The notes beneath the pieces were generated by a model. That model had not been told where the DNA came from. It was given only the letters and a program-made list of their open reading frames with translations, and searched no databases. The translations under genes were made by a program, and so were the position numbers. 64,000 bases of DNA from Deinococcus sp. QL22 (GTDB lineage: Bacteria; Deinococcota; Deinococci; Deinococcales; Deinococcaceae), in assembly GCF_023370075.1 (NCBI RefSeq), contig NZ_CP097156.1, positions 62,001 through 126,000 of the forward strand, in the 5' to 3' direction. Shown here piece after piece: positions 49,817 to 58,561 of the stretch (the first letter of the stretch is position 1; each line of letters opens with the position of its first letter).

Positions 49817-50346
49817 CCGTTACCGTGCTGGATGAGGCGCGGGTGCGGGGATTTCTGGAAGGGATAGAGAAAGCCGACGTGCAACTGGGGCAGATAGAAA
49901 CACTGGTGACAAGCAAGCCATTTGACACCTTCTCTGTGGATGATTTACAGCGCTACCGTAGTGCGATCAAAGCCAGCAGAGAGGCACGCGAGGAAGTAGA
50001 TGCCTATGGTGAAGATCTTGCCCACACCGCTCTCTCCCTCTTTGCCGCGAACACTGCCCTGGAGGCCCGTTGTCAGGCGGCTGAGGCGCGGGCTGAAGCT
50101 TTAGAAGGGGCAGCCAAAACCTTGCACGGCTACTCACGGCGCTACTGCGATGGCCGGAGTACCTACGCGCCCAACGATCACAACACGGCCACGCACACCC
50201 TGCTGTCGCTTGGTGTGGAGTTGGATGCTGACCCGATCAGCAAGACCGGGCCGTTTGCCAGTGATGGCATGTTTGGTCTGATGGCGCGGGAAGTGGAAGC
50301 ACTCAATCAGGCTCAGGCGGGGGCGCACGAGGGCGGGACGGGATGA
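49813..50346 (+). CDS. Unknown helical protein
   Basis: 177 aa, GTG start. Helical and charged; contains LEARCQAAEARAEALEGAAK. Not recognised. Confidence 0.55.
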   Translation: MTVTVLDEARVRGFLEGIEKADVQLGQIETLVTSKPFDTFSVDDLQRYRSAIKASREAREEVDAYGEDLAHTALSLFAANTALEARCQAAEARAEALEGAAKTLHGYSRRYCDGRSTYAPNDHNTATHTLLSLGVELDADPISKTGPFASDGMFGLMAREVEALNQAQAGAHEGGTG

Positions 50347-50624
50347 GTGGGCTCTGTGACGGCATTAAACGCTATGAGCCAACCAAAAAGGCCAGCCCTG
50401 AATTGCGCCAGTACATGCGCGATCGGCTGTTCAACCCCGGCCCACTGACTGATGAAGAATTAGTCGATTTCGCCGCGTACCTCGAAAAACAGGGTGTGGC
50501 TGTGCATTGGGTACGGCTGGATGGTTTCAGCAGTGATCGCGACCTGTGCCCTTATAGCTGGGCGTGGCGTGAGGCGCGGGGCGAGATCAAAGAGCGGCTG
50601 CCAGCGCCAGCCGAGGCCGGGTGA
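50343..50624 (+). CDS. Unknown small protein
   Basis: 93 aa; ATG in an ATGA overlap. Helical start and Trp-rich C-terminus, ending PAPAEAG. Not recognised. Confidence 0.55.
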   Translation: MSGLCDGIKRYEPTKKASPELRQYMRDRLFNPGPLTDEELVDFAAYLEKQGVAVHWVRLDGFSSDRDLCPYSWAWREARGEIKERLPAPAEAG

Positions 50625-50628
50625 GGCG

Positions 50629-51105
50629 ATGAGCACCTTTGATCATATTCAGACATACGAGGAACTCAACGCCCTCTTCCCGCGCCGCTGTGCCTGTGGC
50701 GCAACACCTGAAACCACCTCTATTTCCAGTCGGTTTGCGCTGGATCGTCAGACGTTTTACGCCTGTGATGCCTGCCATGTTCAACGGGAAGGCGCAACGG
50801 TGCGGGCACTCGGCCTTGAGCCTGCCGCTATGTTTCCTGCCGCACCTGAACCGTGCGGCGTCTGCGGAGAACACACAAAGAATTCGTACTTTGTTCGCGC
50901 CCTCGCTGCCTCAGTCCGGGTGTGTTTTGACTGCGAGTACCGCTGCATTCGGGACGCCTGCATTCCGACAACGATTGCAGGCTTGATTCCTGCCCCGCCT
51001 GCTGCGCTGCATAAACGTGTTGGACAGATCGTTCTCAGGCAAGCAATGGCCCGCCAAGCCCTAGCTGAGAGCGCCCGCATGGGCGAAGGAGAGACGACGC
51101 CATGA
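50629..51105 (+). CDS. Cysteine-rich zinc protein
   Basis: 158 aa. Three probable zinc knuckles: RRCACGATPE, FYACDACHV and EPCGVCGEHTK, plus VRVCFDCEYRC. ATG after GTGAGGCG. Likely nucleic-acid or protein binding. Ends MGEGETTP, a tail closely like VGEGETT of the 51937 gene, again suggesting recombination at gene ends. Confidence 0.6.
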   Translation: MSTFDHIQTYEELNALFPRRCACGATPETTSISSRFALDRQTFYACDACHVQREGATVRALGLEPAAMFPAAPEPCGVCGEHTKNSYFVRALAASVRVCFDCEYRCIRDACIPTTIAGLIPAPPAALHKRVGQIVLRQAMARQALAESARMGEGETTP

Positions 51106-51755
51106 CTAGTGATTTACGAATGGACTCCGAAGTGAAGGACGGCCGCATGGTGCAGGTTCCCCGCGAGGTACTGAGCAGGATTGTTTCTGATCCTTACTAC
51201 TACCGCGAAACCGAACGTGATGAAGGTGAATTGGACGAAAGTTTGTGCTTCGGATGCAGTGCACACGAACATGAACCCCATAACCCAGAGTGTCCAATGG
51301 TGGAATTACAAGCTGCCCTCGCCACAGAGCAAGAATGCGGAACAGCCACCGTCGAAGTCGGGCAAGGTTTCTATTTCGGTGGGAAGACGCTGATCCTGCG
51401 GGACATCAATGAGGATATGGCGGTTGCCACTTTTGACTATGCCCCGCGTGATGAGGCGGGCACTCTCCGCACTCTTGCTGCTGCCTCCAGCCCGGCGCCT
51501 GCCCCGGCTGAAGCTGAGAGCAGGGAAGAAGTGGATGCCCTGATTGGCAGGCTGACGAGATATGTAGCCCCGGATTGGGAACGCTTGAACGGGGAAGAGC
51601 GGAGGCTCTATGGCACGTTGTTCAGCTGCGCCAGAGCCTACCGGGACGCGCTAATTGAAGTCGCCAATCTTGCTAGCACGCGGGCCAGTTACTTACAGGC
51701 GTTTGCTGCTTGCCGCGCCCTAGCCCCCGCTCCGGCAGAAGGGACGGGGACCTAA
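51102..51755 (+). CDS. Unknown protein with Cys/His cluster
   Basis: 217 aa. CFGCSAHEHEPHNPECPM (about 48-65) is a Cys/His cluster that could bind zinc. An Ala/Pro/Glu linker at 125-140 is followed by a helical domain. Not recognised. Confidence 0.55.
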   Translation: MTSDLRMDSEVKDGRMVQVPREVLSRIVSDPYYYRETERDEGELDESLCFGCSAHEHEPHNPECPMVELQAALATEQECGTATVEVGQGFYFGGKTLILRDINEDMAVATFDYAPRDEAGTLRTLAAASSPAPAPAEAESREEVDALIGRLTRYVAPDWERLNGEERRLYGTLFSCARAYRDALIEVANLASTRASYLQAFAACRALAPAPAEGTGT

Positions 51756-51940
51756 TGGTACGCACTGGCAATACGATTCGTCCTTACGCACACAGCAACC
51801 CATTGGGAGTGGTTGACCCCAAAAGTCGGCAAGGAAATCAGGCCACTCCCGCCCAGACTCCTCGTGCTCCAATCTCCGAAGCAGAGAAAGAGAAGCGGCG
51901 TAAGGCCCGGAAAAAGGCAAAAAAAGATAAACGCGGATGA
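51755..51940 (+). CDS. Small basic protein
   Basis: 61 aa; TAATG overlap with the previous gene. Ends in a strongly Lys/Arg-rich helix (KEKRRKARKKAKKDKRG) suited to nucleic-acid binding. Not recognised. Confidence 0.5.
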   Translation: MVRTGNTIRPYAHSNPLGVVDPKSRQGNQATPAQTPRAPISEAEKEKRRKARKKAKKDKRG

Positions 51941-52191
51941 GCGGGCCGGCCTGTGGAACGTGCATGTATTGGGAACCCAACGATGGCGCAACAGGTGGGT
52001 GCATGGAACTCAACAACCCACACGGGGCAAAGACCGCTTACCTCAACATCGTTCAGACAGATGATCCCGACAATTTCGACACCTATTTGAAGATTCGGGA
52101 ACTTCCGATTCAGGCCAGCATCGTGACGCGCCCGGAGTTTGGTTGCGTCCTGCACAAAGCCGCCCGCGTGGGCGAAGGAGAGACGACGTGA
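51937..52191 (+). CDS. Small Cys-containing protein
   Basis: 84 aa; CGTCMYWEPNDGATGGCMEL resembles the CxxCxxW start of small phage cysteine-cluster proteins; a last Cys in FGCVLH could complete a metal site. Ends VGEGETT. Confidence 0.6.
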   Translation: MSGPACGTCMYWEPNDGATGGCMELNNPHGAKTAYLNIVQTDDPDNFDTYLKIRELPIQASIVTRPEFGCVLHKAARVGEGETT

Positions 52192-52706
52192 GTGCAAACC
52201 CGGTTTACTACCGCATCCTGCTGAACAGAGACGACAAACTGCAGATTGCCTGCCTGCAAGATTTTGACGAGTACGAATACGACCAGGCCAAATTTCTGAC
52301 GGATGATGCCGGCCAAAAGCTCCGTTTCGATGACGAAGATGAGGCTCGCACCTGGCTCAATGCCACCTATCAGCGGAACCGAATTGAGAAGGAAGACCAG
52401 CTGGCGGGGGTGATGGCAGAGTGGCGCAGTGATGTTGGCGAGGTTATCCATGATGACCCCGCCTCCAGCACCAGCAAGCGCGTGGAATTTACGTTTGACG
52501 CCCTGAGTTTTGCCACGTTATCGACGATGACTCAGGAAGGTCAGTACAGCAGCATGGCCGATTGCGTGCGCGAGTCGCTCCTGGTCAACCACACGTTTCA
52601 ACAACTGGCCCGCCAGGGCTTCACGGAGGTCATCGTGCGCAATCCCCAGAGCGGCGCCGAGCGCGTGGTCGTCATTCCCCGCTTGCAGCTGGTGGCTCAT
52701 GGTTAA
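52188..52706 (+). CDS. Ribbon-helix-helix-like protein
   Basis: 172 aa, GTG start in a GTGA overlap. Acidic N-terminal half (YEYDQAKFLTDDAG); residues about 100-145 read like a ribbon-helix-helix domain (RVEFTFDALSFATLSTMTQE, then SMADCVRESLLVN). A possible regulator. Confidence 0.5.
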   Translation: MSANPVYYRILLNRDDKLQIACLQDFDEYEYDQAKFLTDDAGQKLRFDDEDEARTWLNATYQRNRIEKEDQLAGVMAEWRSDVGEVIHDDPASSTSKRVEFTFDALSFATLSTMTQEGQYSSMADCVRESLLVNHTFQQLARQGFTEVIVRNPQSGAERVVVIPRLQLVAHG

Positions 52707-52893
52707 CCCGGCGCTGACCGACTCCGAAATGGACTATGCCCGTGCTGTAGCTGCCCAGAGGCGGCTGGCATTGGCTGACGTGGTAGCAGGACTGCGAACC
52801 CTCAAACGGTACATCCGCGGGCGCTGCAACGTGGCTTTTCTGGCCGAGGTTCATAACGTTCTGGGCCTGCCCCAAGAGTGGGTACGCCAATGA
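52699..52893 (+). CDS. Unknown small helical protein
   Basis: 64 aa; helical (YARAVAAQRRLALADVVAGL). Overlaps neighbours. Not recognised. Confidence 0.5.
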   Translation: MVNPALTDSEMDYARAVAAQRRLALADVVAGLRTLKRYIRGRCNVAFLAEVHNVLGLPQEWVRQ

Positions 52894-53540
52894 CCGGCCT
52901 CAGCGGTCGCATGGTGAGCGTGCCTGCTGAGACGCTGTACGGCCTGTTGTGTGGTGAGCTGCTGAGCAATGCGGGCGGACGGTGTGCCGTGTGCTCCCAA
53001 CAGGCACCAAGCCACAGCGAAAACTGCCCTATTCCTGTGCTGTGGGAGCCGTTTGCAGATGCACCCATACAAGACGTGCAGTTGGGCGAGAGTCCCGACA
53101 GTAACGAACTGCGATTCGGCCAGACGCCGTGGGACAATTTCAGCCGCGACGAGCTGTTGATGGAGGTGCGCCGGATGTTCTGTGCCATCAACAGTGCAAC
53201 CAGCGTGATGCGGCAAAGCGCCTGGGCAGGAAACGTTTATTGGTCGATTGAAGGGATGGGTGGCCAGGCGCTGGCCCGATGCATCGCTATCAAAGCACCG
53301 CTGGATGACCACTACACCTCCGAGGCCATCTACCGTAACTATTTTCGGTATGCAGATAGCCTGTTGTTTCCGGAACTGGTGGGCGAGCAGGGCCCATGGT
53401 TTGCCATTGGGGACACTGGGGAATTTACGTGTGGAAAAGGCCTGAAAGAGGGTGATCCCGGCTACCCGTTTCACCCTGATGTGCCGCTGCGCCTGCTGAC
53501 GTTTGCTGATCTCATGCCAAGCCCAGCGGAGCCACAGTGA
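52890..53540 (+). CDS. Unknown protein
   Basis: 216 aa from ATG 52890 in an overlap with the previous stop. CAVCSQQAPSHSENC (about 32-46) is a possible metal site; the rest is aromatic alpha/beta. Not recognised. Confidence 0.55.
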   Translation: MTGLSGRMVSVPAETLYGLLCGELLSNAGGRCAVCSQQAPSHSENCPIPVLWEPFADAPIQDVQLGESPDSNELRFGQTPWDNFSRDELLMEVRRMFCAINSATSVMRQSAWAGNVYWSIEGMGGQALARCIAIKAPLDDHYTSEAIYRNYFRYADSLLFPELVGEQGPWFAIGDTGEFTCGKGLKEGDPGYPFHPDVPLRLLTFADLMPSPAEPQ

Positions 53541-53908
53541 GCGCCCCTCGCCTGTCGGAGACGCTGGGGAAACTGGCCGAAGCGCTGCCGGAGCGGGCAG
53601 CGATGGACTATCAGCAGGGCGTGCTCAAGATTCTGGCCGGGGGCAGGCAACGCAAGGTGTACTGGATGAATGACCTGCTGGGCCGCGCCCCAGACGCCAC
53701 GGGGCTGCTGTTTTTGGAATACGGACTGCGGGAAGAGTGTGACGCACGTGGCTGGACGTGGGATTTAGAGACCCGGCGTGACCAAGACGCTAAGGCGTGG
53801 GCACAGGTCTATTGCGGCGATCAGCGTGCCAGCGGTGATATGTGCGCGGACACGCCCGGTCAAGCACTGGCGCTGGCCCTATTAAGCGCACTGGAGAGGA
53901 CGTTATGA
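53537..53908 (+). CDS. Unknown protein of a common phage type
   Basis: 123 aa, GTG start. Pattern WMNDLLGRAPDATGLLFLEY and a C-terminus with PGQALALALLSALE resembles small phage proteins that share a domain with the 54204 gene type. Function unknown. Confidence 0.55.
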   Translation: MSAPRLSETLGKLAEALPERAAMDYQQGVLKILAGGRQRKVYWMNDLLGRAPDATGLLFLEYGLREECDARGWTWDLETRRDQDAKAWAQVYCGDQRASGDMCADTPGQALALALLSALERTL

Positions 53909-54207
53909 CCGCTACCCTGCCCCGCCTCCTCGTTCCCGGCAGCCTCCAGGCCCTCCTACTGGCGACGGCGGGTGCGGAAGGCCAGAGCCAGCGGGCCTGG
54001 ACAGAGCGGCTCGACACCCTCGCCGTGAACCCGATGTCTGAGCAATCCATTCGCGAGGGCATCGTGAAACTGGTGAAGAGCAACCTCGTCGAAGTCGTGC
54101 CTGCGCCCCCCGGAGACGCGGCGGGCCGGGCCAAGCTGTTCGCTATCACTCCGGACGGGAGAGCCATGCTGGAGCGGCTGCGCCTCGCGGCCAAGGGGAC
54201 GCCATGA
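53905..54207 (+). CDS. Small winged-helix protein
   Basis: 100 aa. A winged-helix layout: LQALLLATAGAEGQSQRAWT, EQSIREGIVKLVKSNLVEVV, then a wing and ITPDGRAMLERLR. PadR/MarR-like shape; candidate regulator. Overlaps neighbours by 4 bases. Confidence 0.55.
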   Translation: MTATLPRLLVPGSLQALLLATAGAEGQSQRAWTERLDTLAVNPMSEQSIREGIVKLVKSNLVEVVPAPPGDAAGRAKLFAITPDGRAMLERLRLAAKGTP

Positions 54208-54575
54208 CCAGAACAGACGAGCAATACGCACTCGACGAAGCCCTTTCGCGTTGGATGGGCTACGCGCCCGACAAAACTGATCGCCGCGCCGTGAAGACCT
54301 GGAGCATGGGCACCAAAGGACAGGACGACTACGCGTCCCATTGGCCTGGCCCCCTGTCCTATTCCACCGACCGCAACACCTGCGCCGAGGCCGAAGCGCG
54401 GATTGTGGCACTGGGTTGGGGCGAGGCCTACACGAATCAGATGATTGCCGACGGCAGAGAGGCCCGGCAATTGCCCGATGGCCGAACGATGAGTTATTCG
54501 TTTTACTGCCTGACTGCATCCCCTGAGATCCGGTGCCGGGCGATATTGAAGACCATTCAGGAGCGTCGCCTATGA
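54204..54575 (+). CDS. Phage ABA-sandwich-type protein
   Basis: 123 aa. Ends with YCLTASPEIRCRAILKTIQE and has ALSRWMGY near the start, features I recall from the phage ABA-sandwich proteins widespread in phages. Function unknown. Confidence 0.6.
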   Translation: MTRTDEQYALDEALSRWMGYAPDKTDRRAVKTWSMGTKGQDDYASHWPGPLSYSTDRNTCAEAEARIVALGWGEAYTNQMIADGREARQLPDGRTMSYSFYCLTASPEIRCRAILKTIQERRL

Positions 54576-55060
54576 CTCCTGAACCCAAAATCAAAGGCCT
54601 GACCCTACGACACCCCTGGGCCTGGGGTTTCCTGAATGGCAAACCGGTGGAGAACCGGACGTGGCGCCCAGAAAGGCAAGGCGGCAGCATTGGTATGTAC
54701 CTCGCCCTGCACGGCGGCGCGATGCCTCCAAAATCAGGCGAGTACTGGAACGAAATCACTGACGCGGTGAACTGGATGGGTCACCAAGGGTTGCCTTGTG
54801 CGGCGCTGGCCCGCGAGCTGCTGCGGGACGGGCGCGGCCTATGCGTCCCCGGCATTGTGGCTGTCGCTCAACTCGTCGAGGTGCGGCAAGACAGTTCTTC
54901 CCCGTGGGCCGCGCAGGGCCAATACCACTGGGTTTTAGACGTCACGCCCCTGCCGGAGCCGGTGCTACACAAGGGCAGTCAGGGGCTGTGGACGGTGGAG
55001 CCGGAAGCGCTGGCACGGGTGCAGGCGGGCTATAGGGCAGCGAGGAAGAAAAAACGATGA
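54572..55060 (+). CDS. ASCH-domain protein
   Basis: 162 aa from ATG 54572. Classic ASCH start: KGLTLRHPWAWGFLNGKPVE followed by NRTW, then IGMYLALHGGA, VPGIVAVAQLVEV and a basic tail. ASCH proteins relate to PUA folds and can bind or hydrolyse modified nucleosides; the exact role here is unknown. It is the second ASCH-like gene of the operon. Confidence 0.75.
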   Translation: MTPEPKIKGLTLRHPWAWGFLNGKPVENRTWRPERQGGSIGMYLALHGGAMPPKSGEYWNEITDAVNWMGHQGLPCAALARELLRDGRGLCVPGIVAVAQLVEVRQDSSSPWAAQGQYHWVLDVTPLPEPVLHKGSQGLWTVEPEALARVQAGYRAARKKKR

Positions 55061-55293
55061 TCCACGCCGAGTTTAAAGAGGACGGCTTCGACGGCAGTGA
55101 ACTTACCCTGCACGTCTCGATCAGCACCGAGCATGACCGGGTCACACTGTTCACTGAAGGCGACTACGAGCTGCCTCCGGTCTACTTCACCCCTGACCGG
55201 GCGCGGGCCATCGCTGCAGCCCTGATGGACGCAGCGAACATTACGGACGGCGCGGGCGCACCCAACAGCCTGTTTGGGACGGATCAATCATGA
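55057..55293 (+). CDS. Unknown small protein
   Basis: 78 aa; beta-rich (ELTLHVSISTEHDRVTLFTE), acidic. Overlaps neighbours by 4 bases. Confidence 0.55.
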   Translation: MIHAEFKEDGFDGSELTLHVSISTEHDRVTLFTEGDYELPPVYFTPDRARAIAAALMDAANITDGAGAPNSLFGTDQS

Positions 55294-56039
55294 TCCAGCG
55301 CCGTTTTACCCTGCGCCGCCGCCAAGTGGCCGAACTGCTGGCCGAGGGGCTGAGTAACAAGCAAATTGCCAAGCGCCTAGGTCTCAGCCCGCACACGGTC
55401 AAAGACTACGTGCGGGTCACGCTGGCCCTCGTGGGCTGCACCCGTCAGGAGCTGAAAGGCCGCGCCCTGATCGACTCACCGCTCACGCCACCCGACTGGC
55501 CGAGTCTCCCCACGACCCGTCCATCCGCACCTCTACCACTCCCCCCTGTCGATCTCCAGGTGTTCGTTGTGTCACTGCCCGCCCTGCCCGCTTTTCCGAC
55601 GTTGCCGCCGCTCCCACTGACCGTGGGCCGAACATTCGACATCGAGCACGCCTTCAAGGTCGTGCAGGGGTACGCCTACCTGCTGGGCCGGGCCTGTCTG
55701 ATGTTGTTGCCAGGGATGGTCTGGCCGGGACTCGCCCGGTTGCCAGAGTGGCTGCTGGAGCTGGCCCGTCCCGCCCGCATCACGTTGAGCGCGGGTGCCC
55801 AACTAATTGACCACCACGACGACGTAGACGACGCTTACTGTGCGGCGCTGGGGGCACAGGCCCTGGTGCGTGCGCCCAACCGACAGGCCCTGGCCGCCGC
55901 CCCCCACGTGGTCGATCAACCGCTCAGCTCACTGGATTTGGCCCGCTTGGTCAAGTGCAGTCAGGACACCTTACGGGCGTTGGGTGTGGTTCCGGCCAGA
56001 TTCTCCAACCTGCCCCCATTTGCAAGGAACAACCCATGA
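55290..56039 (+). CDS. LuxR/GerE-type HTH protein
   Basis: 249 aa. Residues 5-60 are a GerE helix-turn-helix (RQVAELLAEGLSNKQIAKRL, GLSPHTVKDYV). Residues 60-110 are Pro-rich linker; the C-terminal part has a moderately hydrophobic stretch (MLLPGMVWPGLARLPEWLL) and helices. A transcription factor with an unfamiliar C-terminus. Confidence 0.65.
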   Translation: MIQRRFTLRRRQVAELLAEGLSNKQIAKRLGLSPHTVKDYVRVTLALVGCTRQELKGRALIDSPLTPPDWPSLPTTRPSAPLPLPPVDLQVFVVSLPALPAFPTLPPLPLTVGRTFDIEHAFKVVQGYAYLLGRACLMLLPGMVWPGLARLPEWLLELARPARITLSAGAQLIDHHDDVDDAYCAALGAQALVRAPNRQALAAAPHVVDQPLSSLDLARLVKCSQDTLRALGVVPARFSNLPPFARNNP

Positions 56040-56272
56040 CCGACAATCCGGAATACCTCCGTGTGGCGAAGGAGTACGGTATCGACGCTGACTCCCTGCG
56101 CTGGGAGTGGACGGAGCGCAGCCACCCCACGCTCGAAGCGGCTGCCGAGGCGGTGCGCGATCTCGACCGGGCGATAGAGACGGTGTCAGCGAACTGGGCC
56201 GCACGACATATGGCCCGGCGCAAGGCCGAGCGACGTGCTGCCCTACCATGGTTCCTCCGGTGGCTGGCATGA
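56036..56272 (+). CDS. Unknown small helical protein
   Basis: 78 aa; helical with basic end (MARRKAERRAALPWFLRWL), perhaps amphipathic and membrane-associated. Overlaps the LuxR-like gene by 4 bases. Confidence 0.5.
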   Translation: MTDNPEYLRVAKEYGIDADSLRWEWTERSHPTLEAAAEAVRDLDRAIETVSANWAARHMARRKAERRAALPWFLRWLA

Positions 56273-56285
56273 CTTGGCTGGGTCT

Positions 56286-57071
56286 ATGGCTGCTCTGATG
56301 AACCCGCCCACTCCCGGACGCCAGCCTGTTTGCCTGCGGGCGCTGCACGCCAATGCTGGGGCGTGGCTGACGCCGCACCAGTTGGCGGAGCTCACCGGCT
56401 GGACGCCCAAGAACGCGGCCACGTCTGCGCTGAACTTCACGCGGGCAGGCTACGCCGAGCGCCGGGCACTGAGGGCGGCCAACCGCTTCGAGTACCGCTT
56501 CGTCCAGTTCCCTCCGGAGCGCCTCCCTTCGCGCCCGCCTCCCCAGTCTGCCGAGACCGGTCTGGTCGCCCGATCTGCCCGCCGCGCCGAGACCCTCAAG
56601 AAGCGTCACGCGGCCCAGCAGGAGCACGCCGCCCGCATTCTGGCCTTCCTGCATACCGATCCTGCACGCGCTTTCACCGAGCGCGAGATCGTGGCCGGGG
56701 TGGATGGACTGACCGGCACGCAGACGCGTGAGGCGCTGGCGATGCTCACGGTGCAGACCAGGCAGGTGCTGATCTCCACGCCGAGGTACAAGGAAAGACA
56801 AGCCACGGGCTACCGGGTGGCGTCGTCGGGCCTGAGTGCGGTGCAGGCGGGGCCGCTGACGGCAGACGCCCAGGCGCTCTTCGAGGTCCTGAAGTACGGC
56901 ACAGCGCGGAACATCAGTGTCACGCGGGGGGAGCTGCTGGCCCGCGTCCAGGGTGATGACGGACGGCTGAGACAAGCGCTGGCGCTGGTTGAAGCAAACG
57001 GCCTGCTGGAGCTGCGGCCTGTCGGGAACCTGCTGCTGTACCGGGCGTTGACATCAGGCAAGGCAAGCTAA
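56286..57071 (+). CDS. Two-domain winged-helix protein, end of the operon
   Basis: 261 aa from ATG 56286 (an ATG at 56298 overlapping a TGA is as likely). Winged-helix units at about 15-70 (ALHANAGAWLTPHQLAELTG) and about 120-180 (ILAFLHTDPARAFTEREIVA), with a third at about 200-255. Same style as the 43273 and 44499 proteins. Last gene of the long overlapping run. Confidence 0.6.
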   Translation: MAALMNPPTPGRQPVCLRALHANAGAWLTPHQLAELTGWTPKNAATSALNFTRAGYAERRALRAANRFEYRFVQFPPERLPSRPPPQSAETGLVARSARRAETLKKRHAAQQEHAARILAFLHTDPARAFTEREIVAGVDGLTGTQTREALAMLTVQTRQVLISTPRYKERQATGYRVASSGLSAVQAGPLTADAQALFEVLKYGTARNISVTRGELLARVQGDDGRLRQALALVEANGLLELRPVGNLLLYRALTSGKAS

Positions 57072-57087
57072 AATGTTGAACTAATCT
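57048..57087 (+). promoter_or_regulatory. Promoter of the secreted-protein gene
   Basis: TTGACA (57048) lies 15 bases before TAAAAT (57069). A second -10-like box, TAATCT, ends 7 bases before ATG 57095 and would give a leaderless mRNA. Which is used cannot be told. Confidence 0.45.
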
Positions 57088-57094
57088 GGGAAGA

Positions 57095-57376
57095 ATGAAA
57101 GCCCCGTTTCTGATCGTGGCCCTCCTCATCTCCTGCGCTCCGAAAGCACAAGCCAACGGAGAAAGCTTGTGCCGAGCAAAGTTGGCAGAGAAGAACACCT
57201 CCAATCTCGCCCTGACGGCCCGCAGCGTGATCAAGCCGCGAAGTGGTGAGCCGGTGACCGCCTACGACTTCGTGGGCACCTGGGGCGGGCGGGCCGATCA
57301 GCCATTCATCTGCCTCGTGGACAACCAGGGCCTGCAGTACATCGACTCCGGGCCGACGATCCTCTACAAGCGCTAG
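57095..57376 (+). CDS. Small exported protein
   Basis: 93 aa with signal peptide (MKAPFLIVALLISCAPKAQA); LISC could be a lipobox. The mature part has two cysteines (SLCRAK, FICLVD) and an aromatic end. Own promoter suggests expression apart from the early operon, perhaps in the lysogen. Confidence 0.6.
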   Translation: MKAPFLIVALLISCAPKAQANGESLCRAKLAEKNTSNLALTARSVIKPRSGEPVTAYDFVGTWGGRADQPFICLVDNQGLQYIDSGPTILYKR

Positions 57377-57394
57377 GGCACTACATCTACATCC

Positions 57395-57754
57395 TCAAAA
57401 TGGCAGGCTGTCGCCCTCCCGCATCACCCGCATGCCCTCGGAATCGCGCACCGCGAGAACGGGGGCTTTGCGCGTCATCGGGCATACTGGCAAAGTCTCC
57501 ATCCGCACGCGGGTCAGCAGGTAGTCCAGGCCTTCCAGGGCGGCGGCCTCACCGTCATCCTCTAGGGCTTCTCTGGAGACGTACACGGTGCCTGCCCGTG
57601 CAGAGCGTCCAGTGCCGTCACGTTGGCGGGCCATGAACACCAGTGCTTCGGGGTCTGGGCTGGTGTGGCTGCTCACGTGCATGGCGAAGGCCTCTGCCTG
57701 CCACAGCTGAGCCATCACCTTTTGCCCCAAGGCGTGCATCTCGGTTTCCGTCAT
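57395..57754 (-). CDS. Unknown protein divergent from parA
   Basis: 119 aa from ATG 57754, with TAGGGT (-10) ending 7 bases upstream. Alpha/beta, contains [20 protein letters not shown]. Shares a 33-base divergent promoter region with parA and may belong to the maintenance module. Confidence 0.55.
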   Translation of the reverse strand: MTETEMHALGQKVMAQLWQAEAFAMHVSSHTSPDPEALVFMARQRDGTGRSARAGTVYVSREALEDDGEAAALEGLDYLLTRVRMETLPVCPMTRKAPVLAVRDSEGMRVMREGDSLPF

Positions 57755-57761
57755 GCGAACT

Positions 57762-57779
57762 ACCCTAGCGCGGTATGCT
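57762..57779. promoter_or_regulatory. Divergent leaderless -10 boxes for parA and its neighbour
   Basis: Minus TAGGGT at 57762-57767 (7 bases before ATG 57754) and plus TATGCT at 57774-57779 (8 bases before ATG 57788). The two are only 6 bases apart, so they probably compete or are jointly autoregulated. Confidence 0.45.
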
Positions 57780-57787
57780 CGCGCCAG

Positions 57788-58561
57788 ATGCCTTTCAAAA
57801 CCTTGACCTTCTTCAATCACGCGGGCGGGGTCGGCAAGACTTCGCTGACCCGCGACGTGGGGGCCGAACTCGCCGCTGCCGGGGCGCGGGTGCTCCTGAT
57901 CGACCTCGATCCCCAAGCCAACCTGACGGGCTGGTTGGGGGTGAACGGCGTACAGGTTCAGGGCACGGCCTACCCGGTGGCGGTGGAAGGCGCAGACCTG
58001 CCTGATCCGGTGCGGGTGCATGGGCTGGATCTAATTCCCTCGCACGTGGATCTGGCGCTGGCCGAGTCGCAGATGCTCGGCCAGGTGGGCGCGGTGCTGT
58101 TCCTGCGGCAGGCCTTGGCAAAAGTGGCAGATCGCTACGACGTCTGCCTGATCGACTCCCCGCCGAGTCTGGGTCAACTGGCCGTCATGGCCGCCCTCGC
58201 CGCCGATCATCTGATCGTGCCGGTACCGACGCGGCAGAAGGGCGTGGATGCCATGCCGGGCTTGCAGAAAGCCATGAGCACCTATCATCGCCTGCGGCCT
58301 GATCTCACGGTTGCCCTATACGTACCCACGTTCTATGACGCCCGCCGACTGCACGACCAGGAATTGCTGGCCCAGTTGCGTGACCATCTGTCCCCCCTCG
58401 CCACGCCCGTGCCGCAGCGGGAAGCCAAGTGGCTCGACTCCACGACGGCTGGGGAACCGATTGGGGTCTACGCACCGGGGTCGCCTGTCCATCAGGACGT
58501 GCAGCGCCTCACGCGCGAGATTGCCGCCGCCGCTGGCCTGCCCTTCACGGTGCCCGCATGA
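57788..58561 (+). CDS. parA: ParA partition ATPase
   Basis: 257 aa, short ParA without an N-terminal HTH. Walker A is [10 protein letters not shown] (10-19): the catalytic Lys17 is kept but the usual signature lysine (KGGVGKT) is Ala12. Walker B-type [14 protein letters not shown] and [14 protein letters not shown] follow. It drives segregation of low-copy replicons with ParB. It overlaps parB by 4 bases. Confidence 0.9.
   Translation: MPFKTLTFFNHAGGVGKTSLTRDVGAELAAAGARVLLIDLDPQANLTGWLGVNGVQVQGTAYPVAVEGADLPDPVRVHGLDLIPSHVDLALAESQMLGQVGAVLFLRQALAKVADRYDVCLIDSPPSLGQLAVMAALAADHLIVPVPTRQKGVDAMPGLQKAMSTYHRLRPDLTVALYVPTFYDARRLHDQELLAQLRDHLSPLATPVPQREAKWLDSTTAGEPIGVYAPGSPVHQDVQRLTREIAAAAGLPFTVPA

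Noticed and set aside
57095..57376. Small exported protein as a second pheromone
   Set aside because: At 93 aa with an ordered-looking mature domain it is too long, and no TPR receptor is adjacent.
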